NCBI GenBank assembly: GCA_036571765.1 | Contig: BROE01000003.1 | Coordinates: 9,041,138 to 9,105,137 of the forward strand | Source: Plecoglossus altivelis | Lineage: Eukaryota > Chordata > Actinopteri > Osmeriformes > Plecoglossidae | DNA: 64,000 nucleotides | Reading direction: 5' to 3' | Shown here: piece after piece, positions 12,701-20,800 of the stretch | How positions within the stretch are numbered: the first letter of the stretch is position 1 | Layout: each line of letters opens with the position of its first letter | The notes under the pieces: model-generated | What the model was told of the DNA's origin: nothing | Databases searched by the model: none | The model's input: the letters and a program-made list of their open reading frames with translations, nothing else | Program-made: the position numbers and the translations under genes

Positions 12701-15548
12701 GCTGTGAGACAACAACCACGCGCAGAGACACACATACAAACACACACATTTGTCATACCACCAAGATGTTATTTGAGACAATACTTTTCTCTGGCACACT
12801 ACATCCATCTCTCCTCCTCCCTCTTTCTCTCCCTGCCTCTCTTTCCCGCTCTCTCCCTATCTCCCTACCTCCCACCATCTCCCCCTCTGTCCCTCCCTCC
12901 CTCCCTCTGTCTTTCCCTCTCTCTGTCTCTCTCCCACCCCCAGTCTGGGAGTTCCTGGGTGGATAACTGTACAAGGTACGACTGCATGGAGACAGCAGTT
13001 GGAGCAGTGGTGCTGGCCTCAGGGGTCGTCTGCCCCCCCTTCAATGACACCGAGTGCCTGCAGGTCTGTAGCCCCTGGCGGTTCTGGACTGGGCTGGGGA
13101 CCATGTCTCTGCTGTCCCCCGCCCTCTTCCTCCCTGCCCTCTAACTGTTCCTCTCTGTGCTGTCGTTGCAGAACGGAGGGGTGGTGCAGAGCTACGTGGA
13201 CGGCTGCTGCAGGACATGTGAGTCAGCAGTCCTATTCGCTTCTGGCTTCTGTCAATCAGATGGGTGGCCGCATTGTTGCCTGGCAGTGGATGGGCTTATT
13301 GGCTGAGTGTTGTTTGGGGGGTGGCCTTAGCAGCGGAGGGTGGAGTTAAAGCCTGCGGTCGGCCTAACTCCCAGAATTCTATGCTTGAGCGGTGGCTCCA
13401 TAGATACGTTTATAGGCAAAACTGTGCCATTTCCTCAAGCCCCAGGTCTCAAGTGGGCTACAACAGACACACTTTTAGGGATTGAAGATCATTTTTTTAA
13501 ACAGATGGATAAAAAGATTGTCAAACTGAGGTTATACTGAGAATCAAATAATTAAATATATCAATATTACTAGTCTTAATCAACAATTAAATGCATTAAA
13601 AACATAGAAACATCATTGCTACCAAGTCCTCCTCTCGTGGCGTTGGCTCTGCTTGCCTGCTTTATGGGTGACTGCGTGGTTTGGCCAATGGTGATGCTCC
13701 ATGGTTAGAGTCTGACCAATGAGAATGTGCGATGGCGCAGGGCTGTTCCCTGCTGAGCTGCTGTGTAGAGTTTCCCCCTAAGTGACCGGGACTGGCCTGG
13801 CTGTCCAAGGCAGGGTTTCAAATCATGTGCATGCCAACTGCACTGGTGTCAATGGTCTGTGTGTTCATGTATGTAACCATTCATCTGTGTGTTCTAAAGC
13901 AAGCGTAACCCTGTGTGTTCTCCTAACGTTCTCTTAACCGACCGACCTCGTTCCTGACGGTTCCTCCCAGGTTCTGGAGTGGGTGTTTTACCGTTTACCG
14001 TTAACCCCATAACCCCCACTGGTAGTACTAACTGTGACACAGGTACTGCCACCTTCCACCTCTCAGCCTCATCCTGTGTCCTGACACTGAGACACACCCT
14101 CCCAACTGTGGAGAGTTATCTCTCTGTCTGTGTCTGTCTGTCTGCGTGTCTCTCTCTCCCTCTCCCTCTGTCTGTCTCTTTCTCTCTCTGCCTCTGTCTG
14201 TCTGTCTCTCTCTCCCTCTGTCTCACACTCCCTATCTGTCTCCCTCTCTCTAACTCTGTCTCCCTGTCTCTCCCTCTGTTTGTCTCCCTCTCTCTTCCTC
14301 TGCCTGTCTCCCTCCCTCCCTCTCTCTCCCTCTGTCTGTCTCTCTGTCTGTCTGTCTGTCTCTCTCTCCCTCTGTCTCACACTCCCTGTCTCCCTCTCTC
14401 TAACTCTGTCTCCCTCTCTCTCCCTCTGTTTGTCTCCCTCTCTCTTCCTTTGCCTGTCTCCCTCCCTCTCTCTCCCTCTGTCTGTCTCTCTGTCTCTCTC
14501 TCTCTCTCCCTCTGTCTCACACTCCCTATCTGTCTTCCTCTCTCTAACTCTGTCTCCCTCTCTCCCCCCCTTTGTCTGTCTCCTTCTCTCTCCCTCTGTC
14601 CGTCTCCCTCTCTCTCGCCTGTCTCTGTCTGTGCCTGTATGTCTCTCTCTTCCTCTCTCTCTTCCTCTCGTGTTGCTTCTTGCTCTTTTGTGCTCCCTCT
14701 ATCTGTCATTCTCAATTCCTCCCTCTCCACCTGTGTTTCTGTAAACCATTGTAAATCACATTGTAACCCACATGTAAACAATCCCATAATGTTGATTCTT
14801 TTCGACAGAATCTAATTAAAAGGTCTCACAAAAGATAGGATAAAAGGTAGAACCTCCTCCCCACTGTTTAGCAAAGTACCCCAGAGGAACATTGAGATTC
14901 TGTTCAATGCTAGCTCAATGCCATTGCTACTGCCTCCAGACATGGTGCTGCCTTCAGACATTCCATTCATCCTGGGCACCCCTTTGTGTCAAATACTGAT
15001 TGGTTAGAATGTAAGGTCAAGTTCAGGTCAGTAACCAATGGGAAAGCTGGATCTCTGGCATGAGAGCTGCCCCCTGGTCATCCAGTTGTCAATCAAAGTG
15101 AGCCCCCACTGCTGGGCAACAATGAACCCCGTTCAATAGGCCTTTGAGTGTGTGGGATGGGCAGAGCCCTGTGGATCAAAGCTTTGAGTGTGTGTGTGTG
15201 TGTGCCTTTGTGTGTGTGTTTCCTTGTGTGTTAGTTAGTATTCTCTTTGCATGTCAATCTTTCTATGTGCAGGTAAGGAGGATGGGAGGACATGTAAGCG
15301 TGTGGCCATCCGCACCACCATCAGGAAGGACGACTGCAGAAGCAACGCTCCGGTGAGAAGACAACTGAGGAGCCTTATGGAGAGCTCACAGCTTGACTTG
15401 AGTCACACCTGGATGTTTGTTCTCTCTCCCAACCTCTCTCTCCCAACCTCTCTCTCTCTTTCTCCCAACCTCTCTCTCTCAACCTCTCTCTCTCTCTCCC
15501 AACCTCTCTCTCTCCCAACCTCTCTCTCTCCCTCCTTACCTCTCTCAA

Positions 15549-15580
<32 letters not shown>

Positions 15581-15869
15581 TCTATCTCTCGGTCTCTCTC
15601 TCTGTCTCTCTCTCTGTCTCTGTCTCTCTCGGTCTCTCTCTCTCTGTCTCTCTCTCTCTTTCTCTCAGGTGACGGTGTATTCGTGTGATGGAAAGTGTCC
15701 CTCTGCAACCATATTTAACTTCAACATCAACAGCCACGCGCGGTTCTGTAAATGTTGCAGGGAAAGTGGACTACAAACGCGCTCAGTCACCCTATACTGC
15801 TCACGCAACTCCACACTCGTGGACTACAACTTTCAGGAGCCCCTGGACTGCTCATGCCAGTGGAACTAG
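361..15869 (+). CDS. otogl: otogelin-like protein (otogl), 3' portion, 33 exons
   Basis: Secreted, cysteine-rich, mucin/von Willebrand-like glycoprotein of inner-ear acellular membranes (family knowledge). The 5' exons lie before the window. Exons read here: 361-499, 1152-1286, 1451-1597, 1748-1867, 2077-2193, 3279-3435, 4219-4245, 4432-4611, 4695-4973, 5185-5302, 5386-5465, 5706-6838, 7212-7389, 7601-7743, 8420-8443, 8555-8647, 8956-9145, 9402-9619, 9855-9996, 10169-10354, 10606-10818, 10955-11059, 11199-11306, 11429-11530, 11623-11727, 11917-11957, 12064-12127, 12250-12428, 12599-12703, 12944-13063, 13172-13217, 15273-15352, 15669-15869. Phases agree across every junction, and the exons after the mucin exon sum to 881 codons including the stop. 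Domain order is VWD3, C8, AbfB-like, TIL, mucin tract, VWD4, C8, TIL, VWC-like modules, CTCK. Otogelin (otog) is the main alternative; adjacency to ptprq favours otogl. The least certain borders are 361 and 8555. Confidence 0.9.
503..569. repeat. GT/GA compound microsatellite
   Basis: A (GT)n run passes into about 50 bases of (GA)n immediately after the donor of the first otogl exon. The rest of this intron (570-1151) is TG-rich with a G-run near 800-816. I saw no further coding signal in it. Confidence 0.9.
2194..3278. other. otogl intron, CA-rich, with a small GC palindrome
   Basis: This intron of about 1.1 kb lies between the two exons of the first C8 module. It has a perfect 14-bp palindrome at 2238-2251 (GCGAACGCGTTCGC) flanked by a 12-bp direct repeat (2234-2245 and 2250-2261). 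A CA-rich stretch runs from about 2478 to 2590. No exon-like segment was recognised. Confidence 0.7.
3437..3958. repeat. CA/TCTC complex satellite in otogl intron
   Basis: About 520 bases of interspersed (CA)n and TCTC blocks, with recurring ACAAACACCCCTCACACACAC-like higher-order units. It starts right after the donor at 3436. Long open frames across it (His/Thr/Ser repeats) are translation artefacts of the dinucleotide repeat. Confidence 0.93.
4219..5465 (+). CDS. otogl: otogl AbfB-like domain and TIL exons
   Basis: Five exons: 4219-4245, 4432-4611, 4695-4973, 5185-5302 and 5386-5465. The first is a 27-nt microexon reading Tyr-Asp-Cys-Glu-Tyr-Tyr-Asn-Gln. The next two encode a domain with VVSLESAERPNYFLVV and a hydrophobic, aromatic-rich repeat pattern. 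It matches what I know as the arabinose-binding (AbfB-like) beta-trefoil domain of otogelins; that assignment rests on memory. The last two exons encode a TIL-like cysteine pattern (CEWRYQACASPCVRTC, then EGCFPRCPKNMVLDE). All borders are GT-AG with phases that fit. The function of the domain in otogelins is unknown to me. Confidence 0.85.
4972..5062 (+). repeat. Two-copy direct repeat including an otogl donor site
   Basis: A 24-bp sequence covering the last bases of exon 4695-4973 and its donor (4972-4995) recurs identically at 5039-5062, 67 bp into the intron. CA-rich sequence lies between the copies. The second copy keeps the GT of the donor but sits in a shorter exon-like context. Confidence 0.85.
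5706..6838 (+). CDS. otogl: otogl mucin-type Pro/Thr/Ser exon (interrupted by a gap)
   Basis: This large exon encodes a Thr/Pro/Ser-rich tract (runs of TTTT, PPPP, STTP) typical of heavily O-glycosylated mucin linkers. The exon opens in frame with the preceding TIL exon (split Cys codon) and ends at 6838, before a GTAAGT donor. A stop codon at 6269-6271 lies in 37 bases directly before the N gap. The 38 bases after the gap repeat 6228-6265 and continue the same reading frame, so the stop is probably an assembly artefact. Post-gap coding continues through ETSSVSTDVD and SPETSPTPEE to a Cys-Thr end. The true tract length cannot be read. Confidence 0.8.
6303..6500. other. Assembly gap inside the otogl mucin exon
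   Basis: 198 Ns. The sequence just after the gap (6501-6538) is identical to 6228-6265 before it. The bases 6266-6302 between the repeat and the gap do not fit the mucin tract and contain TGA in frame. This looks like a failed join in a low-complexity repeat. Confidence 0.95.
7212..9996 (+). CDS. otogl: otogl VWD4 and C8 exons
   Basis: Seven exons: 7212-7389, 7601-7743, 8420-8443, 8555-8647, 8956-9145, 9402-9619, 9855-9996. The first is a Cys-rich segment ending CCPQWQCPC. The VWD4 domain follows: SDLRVITFDGNNVALYDNGS, then a 24-nt microexon (SVNSIRRP), GTSGLCFKKLN, and the strand GSMYLIQTPGGVSIQW. CCDGNPADDLKLPNG and NCTTGDCSPCLS lead into a C8 module (CDFLAAYVAVCYTHQVCISW). The acceptor at 8554 was chosen because it alone keeps the frame with the microexon. 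The intron 7744-8419 is filled by a donor-containing repeat. Confidence 0.86.
7732..8235 (+). repeat. Minisatellite built on an otogl donor site
   Basis: The end of exon 7601-7743 plus its donor reads ACCAGCCAG|GTACAC. The intron then holds about 18 more variants of this core (CCAGCCAGGTACAC, TAGCCAAGTACAC, CAGCCAGGTGCAC and so on), spaced mostly 20-40 bases apart and separated by CA/TTATACA runs. Several variants keep an AG|GT or AA|GT core that resembles a 5' splice site. Confidence 0.9.
8360..8388. repeat. Perfect 12-bp inverted repeat upstream of a microexon
   Basis: GTATACTGTGAT and its exact reverse complement flank a 5-base loop (GGTTA). It sits 31 bases before the 24-nt otogl microexon at 8420. 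It could form a hairpin in the pre-mRNA; any role in splicing is inference. Confidence 0.85.
10169..13217 (+). CDS. otogl: otogl TIL and VWC-like cysteine-rich modules
   Basis: Twelve exons from 10169-10354 to 13172-13217. The first is a TIL domain (RCPAGKEYRPCVSTC, CVCRSGTILHR). Five short exons follow that share a plan: a split Glu or Val codon, a Cys pair, then CCP-x2-RC or CCPQYHC and a phase-1 donor (10606-10818, 10955-11059, 11199-11306, 11429-11530, 11623-11727). They look like tandem VWC-type modules. Exons 11917-11957, 12064-12127, 12250-12428, 12599-12703, 12944-13063 and 13172-13217 carry further paired cysteines (VCCGSCKNVSC, DGCCRTC) leading to the C-terminal knot. Confidence 0.86.
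10329..10533 (+). repeat. Degenerate 58-bp array duplicating an otogl exon end and donor
   Basis: The end of exon 10169-10354 (CTACTGTGTCACC, then GAGCAGTGCG|GTAAGA) starts a series of diverged copies at about 10390, 10445 and 10504, so the spacing is 61, 55 and 59 bases. The last copy is the best kept: CTACTGTGTCACC is identical and AAGCAGTGCG|GTAAGC retains a strong donor. The middle copies have lost the donor consensus. Confidence 0.88.
11728..11860. repeat. CACTGTCTCTTACACAC tandem repeat
   Basis: Four copies of a unit of about 20-28 bases (CACACTGTCTCTTACACA) follow the donor of exon 11623-11727. The unit shares CACTGT with the exon end, which may be chance. Confidence 0.8.
13218..15272. 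other. Large otogl intron with long pyrimidine tract
   Basis: This intron of about 2 kb is the longest of the visible otogl introns. 14119-14680 is an almost pure CT/GT-spiced pyrimidine tract of about 560 bases with a recurring CTCCCTCTGTCTGTCTCTC-like unit. The rest is unique sequence without a recognised exon. Serine/leucine-rich open frames in the tract are repeat artefacts. Confidence 0.85.
14119..14680. repeat. 560-base pyrimidine tract in otogl intron
   Basis: Almost uninterrupted C/T with scattered G (TGTCTGTCTCTCTCTCCCTC units), arranged in two or three long higher-order copies (CTCCCTCTGTCTCACACTCC recurs at about 14212, 14369 and 14506). Confidence 0.9.
15273..15869 (+). CDS. otogl: otogl C-terminal cystine-knot (CTCK) exons
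   Basis: Two exons, 15273-15352 and 15669-15869. They encode CKRVAIRTTIRKDDCRSNAP, then VTVYSCDGKCPSATIFN, FCKCCRESGLQTRSV and a final DCSCQWN before TAG. The spacing of cysteines (CxGxC, CKCC, CxC near the end) is that of the CTCK domain found at the ends of von Willebrand factor, mucins and otogelins, where it makes tail-to-tail dimers. The intron between the two exons is mostly a CT-rich tract (15417-15668) that also supplies the acceptor's pyrimidine run. Confidence 0.93.
15417..15668. repeat. CT-rich tract before the last otogl exon
   Basis: About 250 bases of CTCTCT with interspersed CCCAACCTCTCTCTC units, ending in the TCTCTCAG acceptor at 15661-15668. Confidence 0.9.
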
Positions 15870-16460
15870 AGAGCATAAAGATAGGGAGATATGGATGGGA
15901 GATAGGGGCTTATTTTAGAAAAACAAGAAATATAGTGAGAGCAGAGGGTGTAGAAGTTTAGAATGTTGTACATGTCCCAGTCTTAGCTCTATAGATTACA
16001 ACCTGTGTGTCTACAGTAGCTGTAACAGAGACAAACATCGGAGAGGGTTAACAGTTGGACATGTACAGTAACCTAGCCAGCACTGTAGCCTCAAGTATCA
16101 CACAGTCTGCTGTGGCAACACAGGCAGCTGTCTAGTGCCTTAGGATGAAACAAGAATAATAGAACCTGATAGGGTCATAGCTTCAGTCTAACCTTATATA
16201 AACAGTTAACCACAACAGTTGAGGTTATTAATGCATTTCATTTGAATTTAAATTAAATGATCGTGTGCTGTTGATAACATGTTCTTTAGGAAAGCAAGGC
16301 ACTGACTGTGTACCATAGTTGTGCCCCCTGATTGTATCCCAAAACTGTTGAAGTTTTCCGTTAGGGAAGTCCAATCAATTACTAATGTGATGAGCTTGTA
16401 CATCAATCACATCTCCAAGTTATATAACCCAATAAAATACTGAAAAGTGCCTCATTCTGT
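15870..16460 (+). other. otogl: otogl 3' UTR
   Basis: This is A/T-richer unique sequence after the TAG at 15867-15869. It has no long open frame and runs to a canonical AATAAA. The UTR limit is inferred from that signal. Confidence 0.7.
16431..16436 (+). terminator. otogl: otogl poly(A) signal AATAAA
   Basis: AATAAA about 560 bases after the otogl stop, followed by a T/G-rich stretch (about 16450-16475) suitable as a downstream element. Confidence 0.7.
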
Positions 16461-17811
16461 CTCCATGTGTCCTAGAATATCAACCCTGTCCAAGTTAGCT
16501 GTGTGTATCAGTATGGGGGACTCACACTTTGCTGGATGTTTGTCATCCACCGTGTTGTCCTCTGGCCAATCTCCTCCTCTTAAACCTGTAGTTTCTGATG
16601 ATAATCACTCAATAATCTGGACACACACATTCACACTACAAACAGCCAACACAATGCTGACATCTGTTGTTCTTTCACTCCCAGTGGGTAATTGCTGTGT
16701 GGGAGTGTCCCCCAGCTGTGCGTGTGCGCGTCTGTTTACACGATATGACTGGATATTGGCATTGTCAGCCCTCTCATGAATCCTGACCTTCTTGAGCCTC
16801 TAGAGCCATGCATCACAGTAGGCCCTCCACCTGTCAATCATTTCTCTGTTTCACATTCCCCACATTCCAGTCAGACCACTAGCTCCACCACACCTTAGAG
16901 ACTGCCCTCCGCTACCGCGCTCTCTCCCACACACACAGGACGTCGCTTTGATCGATCACATGGAACAGACACACAGGCGCACACAGCAAGACTGGCAAGC
17001 ACCTCATGAGTTTCTGCTCTGAAATGGACTTGGAGATTAATGGATAGAAGTGTATTGTATAGGTGAGCCATTGACTGCTTTAACCCTTAATACAATCTGT
17101 AGATTTGTTTTTGTTGGCCAATGTATTGACAACACCAGAGTCTTCCACACTATCAGCCAATGTAAACACTGAATCAGTTCTGCTTCATATTCACTGTCAT
17201 CTTTCCCTTCATCCCTCATTTCCCGTTACAGCCTCTCTTCTCCTCAGGAGTCTCGCTTTGGAGTGGCTGTGTGCCTTGGTTGTCATGGTGACCTGCTCTT
17301 ATCCCAACAAAGTGGAAAGGGCGGCAGAGCCAGAATAAATTGGACTGAGCACACAAACACACATACAGCCTAACTCGGCACAGAGCACGCATTCGCACAT
17401 GGTCTGTACAGCAAAGCATGCGCTTACACACCAGCCGCCGCTTCTGGGAAAGATGCCCCGGGGCGCCGGCAATTAGGGCGCGCTATTCAAACTTGGGATG
17501 TCACGTGGATTACGCGGAGTTACAGCTCTTATTTGGGAAGCGTTTAAGAGAGTCTTCATATAGAGTCTGAACTGTCATTCACATGGAACTACTAACAGAC
17601 CTCAACTGGTGAAGGCTGACAGCGTCGACCCAGACTGGAGACTTTGCTGCGTTATTCTATCCCCAACGTTTACGCACGAGGGTTAGAACTTGTATAAAGA
17701 CTGATAGATACATGCCGGAACCACATTTCGATCAAACCTGCGGTTCCTGGAAACAAATAACTGACTTGGTGATACAAGTAGTTTGGTGATGAATTGACCA
17801 CGTTGTTCCAA
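16461..17811. other. otogl-ptprq spacer with probable upstream ptprq promoter
   Basis: About 1.35 kb of unique sequence with no gene recognised. 17440-17530 is locally GC-rich (GGGGCGCCGGC, GGGCGCGC, TCACGTGG with an E-box-like CACGTG). A TATAAA at 17693-17698 lies about 115 bases before the upstream ATG. Promoter function is inference. Confidence 0.5.
17693..17698 (+). promoter_or_regulatory. Candidate TATA box for the upstream ptprq first exon
   Basis: TATAAA in TTGTATAAAGACTG, about 115 bases before the ATG at 17812. A start site near 17720-17730 would give a short 5' UTR of about 90 bases. Position and motif only. Confidence 0.35.
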
Positions 17812-20800
17812 ATGGGGGTCACAACGCGTCTCTATTTATTTGCGGGGTTATGGCAGGTGAGAGTTGACATTTTTTATGTAGTCTCTTCTTTTGCCAAGTG
17901 TACGTTAACCGTTGATGATCTGAATGCAATCGTCTGTGTCGCTTCAGGTGCACGCGAAGATAATTTGCTTTTGTTTTGTAGTAGGCCTATAGTGAAGAGT
18001 TTATGATGACAGTCAGCTGTTGATATATAGTGGATGTAAAGTTGATAAAGTTTTACACGTACGTGTCATTTGCATTTACAAATGTTTATCTTAAGTGATA
18101 TGAAAGTTGCACTTGAAATCTCCCTCCCTGACAGGTCATCTACTTGTCATGTGTGCAGTGGTCAGAGCCTGTTGTGGTGGAAGTTGTGTTTGGTCACTTC
18201 CCCTCTGGTCTAGATCCGGATCTCTATCTGGTCACCCTCAGGACAAAGAGGAACCACACGGTTTGAACTTCAATAAATTCTAAGACACGTAGCAAGTCTG
18301 TTGTGGGAACCCCCAATTGGCCGGTGTGTTTTGAACTGGGATTCTAAAGCTGCTTGGCTTATCTTCTGTCCTTTCTCTCCAGGAGTGGTTGGAACCTGTG
18401 CGACACATCTCATGTTCACCTGAATGCAGGACGCTTCTACGATTGGCTGGGGGGGATCCAGGAGGATATGACATCACACTTACAGCAGTCCGACACAATG
18501 CTACAGTGGCGACCAAGACTTTCCACATTGGCAAGACTAACTTTCTTCTCAAGAGTCCCATGACCCAAAAAATACCACAAACCGTGACAATATTAAAACC
18601 GTTTTTTTTCACCTGCTGATATGGGGAATTAGCTCAAATGGTAGAGCGCTTGCTTTGCATGCGAGAGGCAGCGGGATCAATGCCCGCATTCTCCAGCCTA
18701 TTTTCCAAAGAATTATTTTGGGGGGAAGTCATGGCCTAATGGTTAGGGAGTCGGCCTTGTAACCTGCAAGTTGCTGGTTCGATTCTCGCACTATATAAAG
18801 AGACTCTTTCCTACTCCGTCTGTCTCCTGCTTCCTGTTTGTAGACCCAGCGCCCCTCTCGTCCCTGCAGACGGACATCACCACCACCACCGCTCTGGTCA
18901 CCTGCACGCTGCAGACAGGACGCACCCTCGCCACGCTCAGTCTACATGACATCAGCCGGCACAACAGCACGCATACCTGTCAGACGCAACCCTCAGGAAC
19001 ACGCTGCCGGTGTGCAGTGGCAGGTTTACAGGCTGGGACGCGTTACAGCATCCGAGCAGGCGTGAGCACCTCTCTTCCAGCCCTCAACATCACCTCAACA
19101 CAGAGACTTCACGTCAACATCGAAACAGGTACAGCACAACAACAGTGCCCGACTGTGTTTGGGTCATCCCACTTTCTGAACATCATGTATGAGCTGTTCG
19201 TCGTGTCTCTCATCAGCCAAGTGTCCTATTGGCTGGCTGGCTAGTGGGCGGAGTTGCTACAGCATAAGGAGGAGGGGTTTGATGTGGGGCCACGCCCGGA
19301 GTGCGTGCAGGGGCGTGGCTGGAGGAGTTCACCTTGTTGACCTCAAAACCCAAGAGGACCTCCTTTTTGTTTCCACGCACCTGCTTACCCACAATTCACT
19401 GCTGCTGCTGTGGACTGCACTCAATGATCAAAAGGTGAACTAGCACCAATTCCACTCACTCTACCCAACTCAGATCCTAAACTGCTGTTATCAGAATTGG
19501 TCTTCACATTGTTGTCATTAAGATTGTCCCGGCAAGTGTTAAATTCATTGTAGGATCCAGAGTGTTTCAACAAATTGCGTCATAATGACGGTATTTACTT
19601 TATAAACACATGAATCCCAGAGCCAGCATGTGTGCTCGCTCCTTAAAGGGGAGGTCTGTTTTCGAATCCGCTAAAGGGGATGACAATGCATGCTTGTTGA
19701 AAAGCGATTGTAATTAAGCACTGAGGGGAGTTAGAAGTTTCTAGAAGAACGTAGCCAGTGGGGTTTTTGTTGTTGGTGATCATCACATTCTTCCTCGCAG
19801 GAAGAAGGTGACCCTCGCTGGTCCGATGGCTCCGTCTACAACCCGACCAATGAGGTGACGTCATCACTGCTGTCCAATCAAACGGACTGCTTTGCCCTCC
19901 AGAGGAATGCCACAGGACCAGGCTACTTCCTAACTCCGTTCTTCTGTGGCATATCTCTCCCTTTCATCTGCCACCACCAGAGTAATTACACCCTGAGGTT
20001 ACACCCCTATCACTGTTCTCTTTGAGGATTGTATTTCCTGCTGTAAACACCTGCTGCTTGGACAAAAGCTACAGTACATAGGATTTCAGATGCATACTGT
20101 CTCTATGTGTCTCCTTTAACTAGGATTCCAGATACATATGGTGACTGTGACTCTCTTTTTCAGTCCCTCCAGTCCCTCCCTCGTTCTCCTTTGAGGTGGT
20201 GCAGGTGACCGAGAGAGAGGTGGTGCTGGGCTGGGGTGACCTTCCTCCTCTGAACGCTAGCCTTCAGTCTGTCCCTCGGGTATATGTGCAGTATGAAGAG
20301 GAGGATGGCGGCGGAGAGAGGGCGGAGGCGATGGGGGATGGGGAGGAGGAGGAGACAGGGAGGAGTGTCGGCAGCAGGGGGGAAGGAGGGCGTGTCCCCG
20401 TGCCTCTGTCAGCCAGAGGGGCTAATCTGACGGGTCTGTCCCCAGGGAGGCTCTACTCCGTCTCCCTCACAGCATCGGACCCAGCCGGGGCCTCCTGGAG
20501 CCTGGGACGTATACACACCGTACACACTAGTACGTCTACACACAAGCACACACACGTTCACTCACTCCACCACTGACTCATTCATGTACAAAATATGCAT
20601 TTTGTTTCGTCGTTTTAAGTTCTGTTGTTGAATTGCTGTGGTGATATTTACATGTGTTAATCATCCGCAGGGCCCCTTCCTCCACAGAATGTCTCTGTGA
20701 GTAACATCACAGCCAATCAGATCACGGTTCGTTGGGTGGCCGCCGAGTGCCAGCATGCAGAGCGTTGGAGGTTCATAGTTCGCTGGGTGGACATGTCCTC

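Noticed and set aside
13979..14815. Long Ser/Leu/Cys open frame
   Set aside because: Translation of the CT tract in an intron; no start context, splice sites or domain.
17794..17811. Earlier non-ATG start for the upstream ptprq leader
   Set aside because: It would start at TTG; the ATG at 17812 is followed by a hydrophobic leader and a GTGAGA donor.
18728..18795. Second functional tRNA gene (Thr-like)
   Set aside because: A and B boxes are present but the acceptor stem does not pair; better explained as a SINE head.
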